This document shows, one piece after another, positions 33,101 to 44,181 of a DNA stretch of 64,000 bases; position 1 is the stretch's first letter; each line of letters starts with the position of its first letter. The notes beneath the pieces were generated by a model. The model searched no databases and was not told the origin of the DNA. It saw only the letters and a program-made list of their open reading frames with translations. Source of the DNA: Galeruca laticollis (taxonomy: Eukaryota; Arthropoda; Insecta; Coleoptera; Chrysomelidae); NCBI GenBank assembly GCA_963921935.1, contig OY998180.1, positions 48,367,731 through 48,431,730 of the forward strand, in the 5' to 3' direction. A program made the position numbers and the translations under genes.

Positions 33101-33170
33101 AGGAAGTACCGAAGCCGTGGGTGTCATAGTGACGTCCGTGATTCTTTTTGAGGAAAGAAAGCACGTCACA
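30123..33170 (+). repeat. Second LTR (3048 bp)
   Basis: Starts TGTAACGATG and ends GCACGTCACA like the 5' LTR, and differs from it by very few base changes. It is 519 bp longer because its internal array has six units (30609-32325) rather than four; the fifth unit is about 77 bp short. The extra units are nearly identical to units 1 and 2, so the array changes length faster than single bases change. Confidence 0.9.
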
Positions 33171-33764
33171 CATGGCGCCCGAGCAGGGACCTTTGTTGTA
33201 AAGGAATAATCGTTTTTTTTAAGCAATAGAGGAAAGCGTGCAAAAGGGCACAACAGAAACCGTTGTTTTGTTTTATCTATAAGCGTTGTTTGGAAAAGAA
33301 AGAAAAGCCGTGCAACTGCCGCTGTAATAAGAATATTGTTCTGTATACCGGGATAACCCTGTATTTGAAATTAAGTAAATTTTGAATATAAAAGTACAAA
33401 TCCGAAGTAATTGAACCTGAAACATACTGTGATTGTTTAAATCGACTTAAATCTGGAATTACATTTTTGGTCAACAGTCCGAAAACCACCTGGGATTGAT
33501 TTATTTTAAAAATTAGGTATCTATTAACAATTCTTTCATTTCAATAAGCGAATAACGACGTGAAAGTTTATATTTTGAAGTTACAATAAATATTTCCAGC
33601 TGAATTTTTTTTTCTTATCAGATAAGAAGACCAGTTTTGTTTTGTGGGCCAGTTCTAGATAACAATCAATAACAACTGGCGCCCGAGGAAAACTAGGAAG
33701 TACCGAAGCCGTGGGTGTCATAGTGACGTCCGTGATTCTTTTTGAGGAAAGAAAGCACGTCACA
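33171..33764 (+). repeat. Aberrant right end: primer site, leader, 89-bp LTR stub
   Basis: After the second LTR the sequence repeats CA plus the primer site (33173-33190) and the leader (to about 33674, matching 21429-21910), then switches at CTGGCGCCCGAGG to the last 89 bp of an LTR (equal to 21320-21408). The switch point has homology between the primer site and the internal LTR copy (TGGCGCCCGAG). The stub ends precisely at the AAGG target duplication, so it was present at integration or arose by an internal deletion in a tandem element. Confidence 0.88.
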
Positions 33765-33910
33765 AAGGTCCCAGTGTTGTCAAATAATAGGAAGCCACAG
33801 TGTGCTTAATCTCGATGCATTGGGGTTGCTCTATATACATACTGTGTATATCGGGGGATGCCACAGCGCTACAAATCTATACGGATGCCACTTTAACCGC
33901 TATCGCGATA

Positions 33911-33969
<59 letters not shown>

Positions 33970-34108
33970 CGATAGCGGTAGAAGTGGCGTCCGTATAGAT
34001 TTGTAGCGCTGTGGCATCCTCCGATATACACAATATGTATATAGAACAGCCCCAATGCATATAAATCACGCACAGAGTGGCTTCCTATTATTTGGCAACA
34101 CTGGTTCC
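33765..34108. repeat. Hinge of the large palindrome
   Basis: Left hinge arm 33772-33908 and right hinge arm 33967-34104 are inverted copies (AGTGTTG(T/C)CAAATAATAGG...TATCGCGATA) around a (TA)n core at 33909-33966. The arms carry GGATGCCAC/GTGGCATCC motifs like the outer ends. The first four bases are the right copy of the gypsy target duplication. Confidence 0.88.
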
Positions 34109-37100
34109 TTGATCGATTATTAGTAGGTAGATTTGAATTTCTTTAAGAATCGGTGTGTCCTGTATACTGTGTATAGATCGCGTTCAAAGTGACTTCCAGT
34201 AATTTTAAATATGCATTTATTTTTATTTTGAGAGAGGAGAATGAAACATATTTTCTAGTAATAGGGATGTTGACGGTTGGTACAAATCCATGTGAAGCTA
34301 TATTTTACACATAAAAGATAGTTTTTAGAAACATAAAATAACATTCTAAAAAACTTATTATTCGTTTTAAATTAAAATTATTTCTCATAACCCAGTTATG
34401 AATATGAACTATTTTTCTTGATAATTTGTTCGAACAACGACAATATTTTACGATTTTTATCACAATGGAGACTGGATCTATTAAAAGAAATAGCTGTAAC
34501 TTACCGAAGATTGATTCTATAATGGTGCGTACATTGACATACTTTATTACAAATGAGAGAGACACATTACTCATTTTATATACTCTTTCATCATATTTAG
34601 AGCTACTTAACATCTATATCAACGAAATAAAACTTGGAATCACCTCTGTAAACAAACAAACTACTAATGAATAATTGACTTCTTATTTTTACCACAACCA
34701 AAAATATCTAAAATGATTTTTAATTTGTATTTGTAGTTTATCAGAGATTATAACTTACATTAATGTTAATGAAAAAGACTATACATCTCAAATATATTAT
34801 GTAAGGAAACAGCAGTAAAATACGTACTACAGCATATATTATTACAAGTTACAGGGGCACTAGTTTCGGCACACTGATCTATCATCAGGGCTTAAATGTA
34901 TATATCATTCACATGAAAAGTATTATAAAAGGAAAGTTGTCACATGCCCGTGGCATCAGGCAGAATCCAAGATGTGTCAGTAGGTAATATGGAAAATATA
35001 TTGTAGGAAAATTTTATTAAAATCAGGAAAATTTACATAATTATGCAAACGTCGAACAAAATTAAAATTAGATAACGTTAAGAGACGCAATTAAAATTGA
35101 ATAAATGTATAAATAAAAGAAAAGGAAAGAAAATATGGACTCGTCTTACGGCAGAATCCGTCTGAAGCAAGTCCAGTAAACGAATAGTCGTATTAGGAAA
35201 ATGAGCAATAGGGAGGACCGAATGCGGACTAATGAAAAACAACTTTTGCGTTCTGTTATTTCGCATGATAGTAATTATATACTCATAATTCATATTTTAA
35301 TACTCATAATTCATATTTTAATACTCATAATTCACACCATTTGTATATTCATTGTCTTAGGAAAAATAGAGTACATAACTCGTTAGAAATTGTATTTCTC
35401 GCACTTGTCCGGAATATGTTACTTTCCACACTTCTTATACAATGCTATTCAAATTCGAGTCTATGTATTGAGATCATGGTAACGGTAAGAGATATAGGGA
35501 TAGTTAAATGGGGGCAAAGTTGTGTATTTCAGAGGTCATTTATTTGATTCAAGACAATCTAGCTTCTTTAGTTCTGGAGTTATACCGGAAAAATTGAAAA
35601 TTTTGAAATTCTTCTTTTGCCTAAATTTTTTAATTTGCAAACCATAAGAACTTTTTGTATATTGAACTATGACCAGAACAATTTTAACCTCTTTTGATAT
35701 TCCGTAACAGCCGTAATTGAAAAATATCAGTGAGTAAGAAGTGGATCAATGCCAAGTTGATCATACAACAAGATCTTGTTTAATTATTGTAGATTTGAAA
35801 TTTTACCGGTAATTGTTCAATATTTCCAAAACAGTCTGTAGTTCAGATGTAAATACTCCGCCGATATGAAACATGACTCTTAGGATTTGAATCAATGCAA
35901 TTAAAAAATATAGATTCGTATTTGAAAATAAAAACTTGAGGGTGGCACAATTTTAACGATACTTTGTATATAATTTTTTTTCACATAGAGCATGCTGCAA
36001 AATTTTTTTGTACGAATACAAAAGCTTTTCAATCTGTAACCTACAGAATAATCCACGTTATACATCCAAAGAAATTATTTTTTAGTTTCTAGCGCATCTG
36101 AATAAAAGTTTGTCATTAAAAAGTTTTTTTATGATTTTATTTTATGCTCGTTAATCTATGCATTTCTGATACAGCTTCATTATTATAAGGTAATTTTTCC
36201 GTGAGTTCTGAGCTATTATGATTAACTGGTTTGCCATCGTGGAGCCACATTATTGAATTTTGACAATCTCCGGCTAAATTCGTAACCTCAACCCACAATT
36301 GGACAGTAATCACAAATCTCGCCCGCCATTTTGGAGCCGCCGTGTTGAATTTATGAATTTTGACATAAAAATTAATATTTCAGGTATTCAAACATCTGAC
36401 TATAATTTAGGGTTCAAATGGAAATTCAATGAAGTTTTTTTTTCAAATAGAATAACCTAAATATTTTTCAATATTTGGATTCTTGAAAACTTAAACATGT
36501 ATCATACTTCATACTCTATCTTTAGCTATGAAGGTTCCAAGACATGTCAAATGAGTCGCCCATTTTATCAGTTTAAAATAAAATAAACTATTATACCAGA
36601 AATCCTAAATATATTGCATTGTAATTTCGGCGGCCTTGTATGTTCCAGTACTAAAAACATTCCTTCCGATTCTAATGCTGTAAAATTTGATATTCAGACG
36701 CTGATTTTGAAAATAACTTAAGTCCCATATTGAGAAAATTTCAACGTTATAAATGATTCTCATACAGCCATTAATTCTCATCATCATATTAATCAAAATC
36801 CCAACATTGAAAATGTCATCATGATACCTCTGAAAATCGTAACTTTAGACCCAGAACACTCTGGAAGATTTTGAATATGGGGTTTAATAGTTGGCTCCCA
36901 CTTGAAATAAATATTTGACGTCCTCAACATCTGACTGTCAGATTTAACACCACCTATTGTAGAATCGGGAGGAATGCTATTGTTCTTATCATACCTACAT
37001 ACGTATGAAATGACATTAAGAAATAATATCGGACTTCTCGTGCACACTTCCACTTTTTGTTAGAAAGGATAAAATGTACAACTCAAAAATCGTCAAAGAT

Positions 37101-38994
37101 AAGTCAAGGATATGATAAATGCTTAACATACTTTTTCTTAGAATCCAAATTTAAAAAACATTTAGGCAGCTCCTTTCGTAATGACGAAGTTCGTTGTTTC
37201 CGATTGAACCGGAAATGACAGTCAGATGTTTAAATACCTGAAATGTTCATCCAATGTACCTATAGAAATCACTCAAATTTCAAACCGACCGCCCATTTAA
37301 TAACAAAATAGCGGGCTGGCTAATAATTTCGTTGGCAAACTAAACATAAATAGAAAACATGTTTAATTGGAATATGTACTGTTTACTTTTTGTACGAACA
37401 TTTGTATAAGTTTCATAAAATATCTTTTTATGTCTATTCCATCTAAAACGCACAATAGAAAGAGCTTTAATGATGATACTGATCTGAAAACTTGTACTCA
37501 GTCATGACGGACTCCTTACTACTTCATTATCTCTTTAGATTCCTTATTATTTTGATATGATTTTCATTAGCGTTACACCTAAGTCTAGCAATTTAAGTGA
37601 ATTCAAGGCTTTTTTATTTAAATTTCGTGGTCACACTTTTCTTTTTGAAATCCTGTTTCAAATTTTTAATTTTTTCTTCAAAATTCAGAGCCTAACTTTT
37701 CACGGGTTTCGAATTATTCAAAAGTATGAAAAGAAAACCTTCATCAAACTCACACGGCTCAATGGAGCATATAAAGGAAATTTGATTTCAATCGCCCTAG
37801 TTTGAGCTCTAGTTCACTCTGTAGGATAAATTGTATGTTGGTCTGGGCCACCCTGTATACAGACATCACACCAGTCGAACCATTAGCACATGTTCAAGTT
37901 TTGCATTTATAAGACCTCCCTATATATTGGAACATAGCTTTCATTTTTGCTCTGCACTGTTAGGAACCGGTAGTGTAGTAATGGACAGGCCAATCCGCTA
38001 TGGTGTTGGGAAAAAAACTCTAGTGTATACATAGCTTTTATTGCTCTCTTCAACTTTTATTTAAGACATTTTTTGCCTTAGATCAAATAAGGATGCAGTT
38101 ATCGTCCATACAGTTATAATTGATACACCCTGTATATGCCAGAGAGAGTTTCAACGTCTCCGAAATTTTTGTGAAATTCAATATTCTAGGTCAACTACTA
38201 ACAATCCACCTAGTAATCTGATTGCATTTAGGTTTTCGGAATTTTCACAAAAAAAACTACTTCTGCTATAGTGAAGTAGAAAAATATACCCATTCGAAAA
38301 TTAACCTGAATATTGAGTAGTCATTTTACTTCATCTCGTGGTTTACGTTGGAAAATTCAATTCATTTTTCCCTTATTTACGGAAATTCAGAATTCTTTAG
38401 TTTGTTTTATCGCCAGCATTATTCATTTTTATCGCCAGTAGTGTTTTATTTTGCCTCAAAATCAAATTTAAGTGAATTGTTGAACGAAAATATAATTTTT
38501 CTATTAATAACGGTAGATATTCTGCAATAACTGGAATCCTCCGCACTGTCAACAATGGTATCATTAAATTAAAACAGATGTAAATCATCACATTCAATGT
38601 TAAAAGCTTTCTATAACCAAAAGTGAGACCGGCAACACTGCCAGGATGACACTATGCAAGAAAAATACATATACAGACGCCAAACTATACCGTTCTTCGA
38701 TATGTATACTGACGGATGCCACTTTGTGCGTCAGATGTATAATAAATATATAAGTGTGCTACTATAACGCCGCGCACGGAGAACCTGTGAATCTTGGTGT
38801 ATAGGTTTATACAAAAAACGACCAAAGTGACGTCCTGCTGATTTCATCAGCAATAGATTTCCAAGCATTCACTGAACCGTTTGCGATATTTTGGAGCTCG
38901 ATGCAATGTGACGTCCATATATTGGATGTCATAGTGCCGCGGACGCCACAGCTACCGCGATTTTAACATGGGCGGATGCCACTTCACGCCGTGA

Positions 38995-38997
<3 letters not shown>
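34109..38997. repeat. Right arm of the large inverted repeat
   Basis: The arm pairs with left-arm blocks: 34130-34750 with 18054-18875, 35390-36120 with 15860-16600, 36380-36500 and 37180-38997 with 4337-6220. It has its own insert at about 34780-35335 and about 600 bp near 36530-37140. It lacks the Crypton gene and satellites. Reading frames here are short and carry no recognisable motifs. The outer end meets a TA/TG tract as the left arm meets a TA tract. Confidence 0.85.
34780..35335 (-). repeat. Right-arm-specific insert with hammerhead-like core
   Basis: On the minus strand near 34895-34865 the sequence reads CTGATGATAGATC...GCCGAAACTAGTGCC, i.e. CUGAUGA and GAAAC, the two conserved boxes of hammerhead ribozymes, in a form common at ends of Penelope-like elements. 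The pairing between the boxes is weak. The plus strand ends in three direct copies of ACTCATAATTCATATTTTA (35280-35335). Confidence 0.45.

Positions 38998-39060
<63 letters not shown>
38998..39060. repeat. (TA)n-(TG)n microsatellite at outer right arm end
   Basis: TA to 39030, then TG to 39058. It mirrors the TA tract 4261-4336 at the outer left end. Confidence 0.95.
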
Positions 39061-39063
<3 letters not shown>

Positions 39064-40481
39064 GATTGGGTCAAACCGAGATCCAGCACTGGATCTCATC
39101 TTTTTTCACGTGTATAACTTCGCTAATTGTGATTCCCTATCAAAATACATCGATTTACAGTTTTTTTGGGGATTTCATTTTTCAGTATTATATTCGATTT
39201 TATACAGCAAAAGTTCAGTATAATGGCTCTAGGTGGCGCGTCTGCTGATTTATGTAATTTTGGTATTTTATGAATAAGACGAGATCCGATCATAGCGGCA
39301 ACGTTGTCCCATATAAATACATGGTATATTTGATTCGCGCATGCTTCATTGGCCACGTGATTTTTTCGATTACAAAAAGTTCACAGCACAATAAATGACT
39401 ATGTATTTAGATCTTGTGTTTATTTGTTGTTGTTTATCCAAATTTAATATTTTTTGAAAATATTTCCTTAGTTAATGTAGAAATAAATGATTTATTTGAA
39501 GTAACTATAATTATTATAAACATTTAAGCTATTTATGTAAAATTGTAACTTCAGTTGTAATATTAAGTTTTTTAATTGATGCGTCATATTACCTATTTAA
39601 AGCACGCCTCAGTAGTAATAATAATAATGTTTTATGATTTCAAAGTGCACCAATAAAAAAATAGCCTAAAGTATTCGTGGGTAACTGGTCTTTCAAACAC
39701 TTGCTCTATTTTGAGCACTCCGGCTGCGCCGCCATGCTAGAAAATCGCGTGTGTTTGAAAGACCTCTTTATCCACTTATACTTTAATATACTATTTTTAT
39801 TTTAATTTCTTTTGCATTTATTCATCATTATCATGTCTTTTCATAAAATCACTATTTTGATTGAAATTATCATTATTATAAGTTGAAAATTTCAATCGGT
39901 GCAACTGGATTTTATGGCACTAATCAATCAATATGTATAATGAGCTCGTTTCATGAATTTCAATGAAAATGTCAGGATATATTGGGCCTGAAATAAGTAT
40001 TTGCGACTAATAACGCCACTCTACGATTTCAAATAAAAATGAAAAAAATATATCTAAATTTGGATTCTTGTGGTAGACTGTGGTAGGCTAGAGCCAATGG
40101 CAAACAAAGATATTTTGCGCTGTTGTCACGAGGGAAAACTTTATAAGTAGACTAGTTATCTTTTTTCTTTAACATCCGTTAAAAAACGCAAAGTACTGTC
40201 AAAACGTACTCTTTCAAATAATGTTCTCCTAATCGGGTGCCTCTTATTAAAAAGGTAACTCTCGCGTAGTCAAAGAAATTTGGAAATATACATTTTAAAC
40301 TGTAGTGATGATGCTTCAAAATAGAAAATATAATGTGAAATGTATGTAAAATGAAAATTAAATGTTCTCTATGTAGGTTTTGCGTTGTTTGGACATCGTG
40401 TGATGTAACACACATACACAAATTGCGTAACACCAGAATTCCGAACTCGATTTAGTATCGGTTCGTTTGTTCTTCTTCTGT
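39061..40481. other. Largely unassigned stretch containing one MITE
   Basis: No recognisable gene was found on either strand. A small inverted-repeat element lies at 39668-39784 (own entry). A CACGTG E-box is at 39353-39358 but no promoter context supports it. Confidence 0.5.
39668..39784. mobile_element. Short MITE, 117 bp
   Basis: The ends AAAGTATTCGTGGG...GGTCTTTCAAACAC and the inverse GTGTTTGAAAGACC...CCACTTATACTTT give terminal inverted repeats of about 33 bp with a 14-bp perfect core. The centre is GC-richer (GCACTCCGGCTGCGCCGCC). No target duplication longer than TA is evident. Confidence 0.65.
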
Positions 40482-40568
40482 TTAGGGGAGTTGGAGTGAC
40501 TGAGACACCATGTCCACATCCACTTGAGGAATATTTGTCGAATTAGCTTCGGTGAAACCTAGATCCAT
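40482..40568 (-). pseudogene. Short N-terminal remnant, YqaJ/SWIM-gene-like
   Basis: Minus-strand ATG at 40568 opens 28 codons, MDLGFTEANSTNIPQVDVDM then VSQSLQLP and a stop. The pattern M...FTE(A/S)N...LP.VD..MVS recalls the start of repeat-associated insect proteins that carry a SWIM zinc finger and YqaJ exonuclease domain. Nothing of those later domains is seen nearby. Too short to be certain. Confidence 0.28.
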
Positions 40569-41015
40569 TTTAAAGATGTCTTTCGAAAGGCAAACAAACA
40601 GAAGCACATTTTCTACTATAAAATAATATAAAAAACAACTAAAAAGTCGGCGAGGACGATATCTGTTTGAGGTTGATTGTGGATATTGATGGCAATTGTC
40701 AAATTCTTCTAGTCTACTTTCACTTTGTATTAATCAACTTGGATAGTCAAGTAGGATTTGTCAACAGAACGTACTTTCAATCTGACAACAAGGGCTTCTG
40801 CCATTGGTCGACTTACAGCGGTTTATTTAAATCTAATAAAAAATTTGCTCTAATTTTCAAAGATATTTATAACTTTTTGAGGTAAATATCGTTATCATAG
40901 AAAAATATATGTTATTCTTAATCCTTCTGATATGATTTCACTTGTTAATTCATACCCAGGAAACGAGCTCATTATTAATGTTTTAATGCAAAAGTAAAAG
41001 TTCATTTTTTTGCAG
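40569..41015. other. Unassigned upstream region of the secreted-protein frame
   Basis: The ORF 40667-40885 (72 codons) has no signal, repeat or motif and is probably chance. A pyrimidine-rich TTCATTTTTTTGCAG ends at 41016, a likely splice acceptor for the next gene. Confidence 0.45.
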
Positions 41016-41039
41016 AAAAGTATTATTGACTTTGCAAAA

Positions 41040-41480
41040 ATGAAAAAGCTTTTATTTTGCATCTTGTTGATTTATTGAGGACTAGGAGTGCTTCCTTGTA
41101 CTGGTGCCCCAATTCCTGCTGATTTGTTAAATGCCAGACATATTTTGGGAGCTTCGACTCCACCAGGGTACACTTTACAAGAGTTATCACCCCATGTAAC
41201 AACTGGAAGGAATCCTGATAGATGGATAGATACTTTTACCAGAAATGACAATCATTGCAGACCTGGATGTGAATTAATTGCGATCAAAAAGTATTTTGAA
41301 AGATACTGTCCAATGGGAAGCGAAATCCGAATTATAAATTTAGATAACAGAAATCATATCGTAGTTAAATTTTTGATAAATTGCTACTGTTCTAATATAC
41401 CTCGTAGAAGAATAAGTTTTTTCTCATCACAATATGTAACCGAACATGCCGCATATGCATCTAATAATATAAGAATCTAA
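41040..41480 (+). pseudogene. Small Cys-containing secreted protein frame with TGA in signal peptide
   Basis: ATG 41040 starts MKKLLFCILLIY, then TGA (41076-41078), then GLGVLPCTGAPIPADLL in the same frame and on to a stop at 41478; 145 sense codons in all. The first 25 residues have the basic-hydrophobic-polar layout of a signal peptide, so the TGA interrupts an otherwise good secretory leader. The mature part has Cys in HCRPGC, ERYCP and CYC, suggesting disulfides. A TTTTTTTGCAG acceptor lies 24 bp upstream and a GTAAGT donor about 9 bp after the stop, so it sits in a plausible exon. Family not recognised. It could be a pseudogene, a sequence error or a readthrough case. Confidence 0.5.
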
Positions 41481-41677
41481 ACTAATAGTGGTAAGTAATA
41501 TGTTTTATTAATTATCGTAAAGCCTGTATAATAAGACTTTGCATTATCCTTGTACACAAATTTGCACAATGTCCACTTCAGAACAGCTAGAATTTGGTAT
41601 GAAATTCATCACAATTTTTATGTTGCATTCTTGATTCTTGTAAATATTTTTGTGCATTTCGGCTTAATAGTAAGTAT

Positions 41678-42085
41678 TGTTACGAAACAGCACTCAATCC
41701 GACTCTGTCTAAGCCATGTATGAAAGTTGAAATTATGGCGGATGCACAGGGATTTCTTAGAATTGTTTACGATTGTGACTATCTTATCTATACATTGTTT
41801 TTATGACCAGTCTTATCTAGAAAATGCCAGATAGCCAATTGTTTTTGTATAAGCCGCAATCTAGAATTATCTAGTAAAAAAGGAACCGACCCGAGAAAGT
41901 TCAATATAGTTGATAAGTGATCGCGACAAATAAACAAGAATACACCGAAATAGCGAACAGTGAAGTGTTGATATAAATTAATAATTAAGTTTGTGTGCAT
42001 ATAAATTAAGTGTTAGTGAGTAGTTTAGTGTTTAAATAAATTAAGTAAGTGAACCCACCGAGTAATAAATAAGAAGAACATTACA
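41678..42085 (+). mobile_element. Solo LTR, 408 bp
   Basis: Starts TGTTACGAAACAGC and ends GAAGAACATTACA, flanked on both sides by GTAT (41674-41677 and 42086-42089). TG...CA ends and a perfect 4-bp duplication identify an LTR left by recombination between two LTRs. Length and ends suit a gypsy-type element different from the one at 18880. The orientation is assumed; AATAAA-like signals near 42064 support plus. Confidence 0.8.
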
Positions 42086-42104
42086 GTATATTTTTATTAA
42101 AACA

Positions 42105-42345
42105 GTTTGTTCAACTAAGTTGGAATTTCCGGAACAGTTGCTGATATTCATCCTGAACACAATTTACACTATCACTACACCAACACTTACATTTACACTT
42201 TATGATACGTGTTTCGATAACCAAGTTGTGGTTTTTGAGACCGAAGGTAAACAATTCATCCTCGGTATCTGAAGACAACTTGGTTATCAAAACGCACGTC
42301 ACATAGAGTAAACGTGAGTGTTGGTGTAGTGGTTGTGTAAGGTAT
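42105..42345. repeat. Inverted pair of Penelope-end-like sequences
   Basis: CACTACACCAACACTTAC...CGATAACCAAGTTGT (42168-42228) is inverse to ACAACTTGGTTATCAAAACG...GTGTTGGTGTAGTG (42272-42331). Each arm holds half of a hammerhead-like core: the plus copy has CTGAAGACAACTTGG (42269 on) with the GAAA box changed to CAAAA, and the minus copy keeps ATCGAAACACG. Likely remnants of Penelope-like terminal sequences. Confidence 0.5.
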
Positions 42346-42849
42346 ATTCAGCAGTTTCTAAGTAAATGATTTTTATTAAGACAATTTCTAAATGAAATAA
42401 TGTCTAGCAAAATGTTTGACAACACAAAATTTTATATTTTCCAAGCATACGAGTAATTTTTAATACAAATATTTATTTTGCAAAATGTTCAATAAACTTT
42501 TTTAATTAAAACGATAAACACATCTATTTTTTATGTTTTATTTGTCCCTTCATATTTAAATGTATGATACACAAGTGTTTAAATCAAAAGTGTCAAGTTT
42601 GAATTAGTAATCTAATGATTCAATTTCAAAAATAAAATTCTACTTTATAATAAGTTAACAAGAAATTAACGCAGGTTAGAATTGGTCAACGTAGCTGATT
42701 TCATTTACTTTACAACTAAATTTGAGTTTAGAAGTCAGGAAAATAAATGGAGACACTTGAGCTTATTTTAAAGTCAATAAGTCAGTTTTTTAAATCTATT
42801 GTTTATACATACAAAGCATAACCTCATATGCTCTCGAACATCTTGAAAG
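42346..42849. other. Unassigned AT-rich stretch
   Basis: No gene, RNA or repeat is recognised. It ends with the CAAAT target duplication of the next element. Confidence 0.5.
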
Positions 42850-42854
42850 CAAAT

Positions 42855-43662
42855 TGTTCTAATTTAACCCTTTTACTTCGGGTTAATTAGAGGGAATGTA
42901 TTTTTGGATTTGCGAAGGACCACTACGGCCGTTTGTCACTGAAGTAACGATGAACCGTAGAATGAAATTAAAACACTGATATCACGTTATGATTTATATT
43001 GTCATGAAATATAAGTTATTTACTGTTGCTTCGACAATTAAGAATTCACTTGACTTTTCGCGATAACTGAAAGTATTGTGCACATACTATGTTGGTTTAT
43101 GAAAAGAATAAAGATTACGGACACATGGTGGTTCCCGGGTTAAAAACGCCGGCTGGTTTTACGAAGTTGTAGCATGTTATATGATGAAAGAGGGTGTCTG
43201 AGAAGTGTGAAAGCTATCTGGGAAGTGAGGTAAAAATGAGGCTATTTTCGTATTTATATGTTTGATGACGTAGGATCGAGGAATGAGTAAACTATTAGAA
43301 ACTGGCCAATGGGATAAAAGTATTTTAAAATGTAACGTTCGAACAACAAGTGAATGTTGCAGATATGAAGATGTTTTTTGTGGGGTTTTCAACGGTTTCG
43401 TAGATACAGATAACAGAGTTTGGAAGAGATAAGATGTCGGGGACTTTGATATGTTCAGTAGAATTTCAGAAAACGATATTTATCTGTTTTTCTTAGGTGT
43501 TAGTAAATTTAAATGACTTTTTTAGTGAAGTAAAGAAATATTAACTGTTGAAAATAAGGATATATTTAGTTATGTATTTTGAGCATAATATTCGACTTTT
43601 ATTATACAGGGGAAATTGATAGAATCACGGGAGAATTTGGTAATTGAAACCAAATTCGAACA
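42855..43662 (-). repeat. LTR of BEL-like element (808 bp copy)
   Basis: Matches 47524-48346 apparently base for base except for a 15-bp segment (AGTTTTTATGAAGAG) missing here near 43428. Plus-strand ends are TGTTCTAATTTAACCC and AAATTCGAACA. As the element reads on the minus strand, this is its 3' LTR. Confidence 0.9.
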
Positions 43663-43854
43663 TATTGGGGGCGCGGGAAGAATGGAAGAGAGGTGAGAGA
43701 TGGCTGCTCTCAGACATCGAATGCTGATGTTAGTGAAAGGGTATGGAGCGTGAGTGTGTGTACAGTGTTGATGCAGGTTTGTGAATGAAAGTGAATAATT
43801 TTGAGAGTAACTATGTAAATATGTGTAGGGGTTGTAAAGTTATCTAATGTGTGT

Positions 43855-44176
43855 CAGAGTGTTGTAAGGACTCTGACGTCATGAATGTAATGAATGAATA
43901 AGATTTGAGGTTAGAGTGTTGTAAGGACTCTAGCGTCATGAATGTAACGAATGAATAAATGTTGAGGTTAGAGTGTTGTAAGGACTCTAACATCATGAAT
44001 GTAACGAATGAATAAGAGTTGAGGTTAGAGTGTTGTAAGGACTCTAACGTCATGAATGTAACGAATGAATAAGGTTTGAGGTTAGAGTGTTGTAAGGACT
44101 CTAACGTCATGAATGTAACGAATGAATAAGAGTTGAGGTTAGAGTGTTGTAAGGACTCTAACGTCATGAGTGTAAC
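43855..44176. repeat. Tandem array A, 57-bp unit, 6 copies
   Basis: Units read AGAGTGTTGTAAGGACTCT then (A/G)(A/G)CGTCATGAATGTAACG. Each unit contains the short inverted repeat AGAGT...ACTCT. Copies differ at few positions. Confidence 0.93.
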
Positions 44177-44181
44177 GAATG

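Larger units (their letters stand above)
18880..33764 (+). mobile_element. Ty3/gypsy-type LTR retrotransposon, 14.9 kb
   Basis: The element has TG...CA termini, a 4-bp target duplication, two long LTRs, a tRNA-Lys-like primer site, a polypurine tract, gag, a pol in the order protease-RT-RNase H-integrase (the Ty3/gypsy order) and a GPY/F-type integrase tail without an obvious chromodomain. Two further ORFs follow pol. The right end is abnormal: after the second LTR comes another primer site and about 485 bp of leader, then only the last 89 bp of an LTR. All ORFs except the third are intact and LTR sequences are very similar, so insertion is fairly recent. Length is well above the 5-9 kb usual for insect gypsy elements, mainly because of the LTRs. 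Confidence 0.93.

Noticed and set aside
41076..41078. Selenocysteine reading of the TGA in the signal peptide
   Set aside because: Position in a hydrophobic signal core is not a redox site and no SECIS-like element was recognised downstream.
43663..43700. Primer site TTGGGGGCGCGGG next to the left BEL-like LTR, implying plus orientation
   Set aside because: It matches no tRNA I can name, while the gag remnant and the TGGTCCT site at the other LTR both indicate minus orientation.
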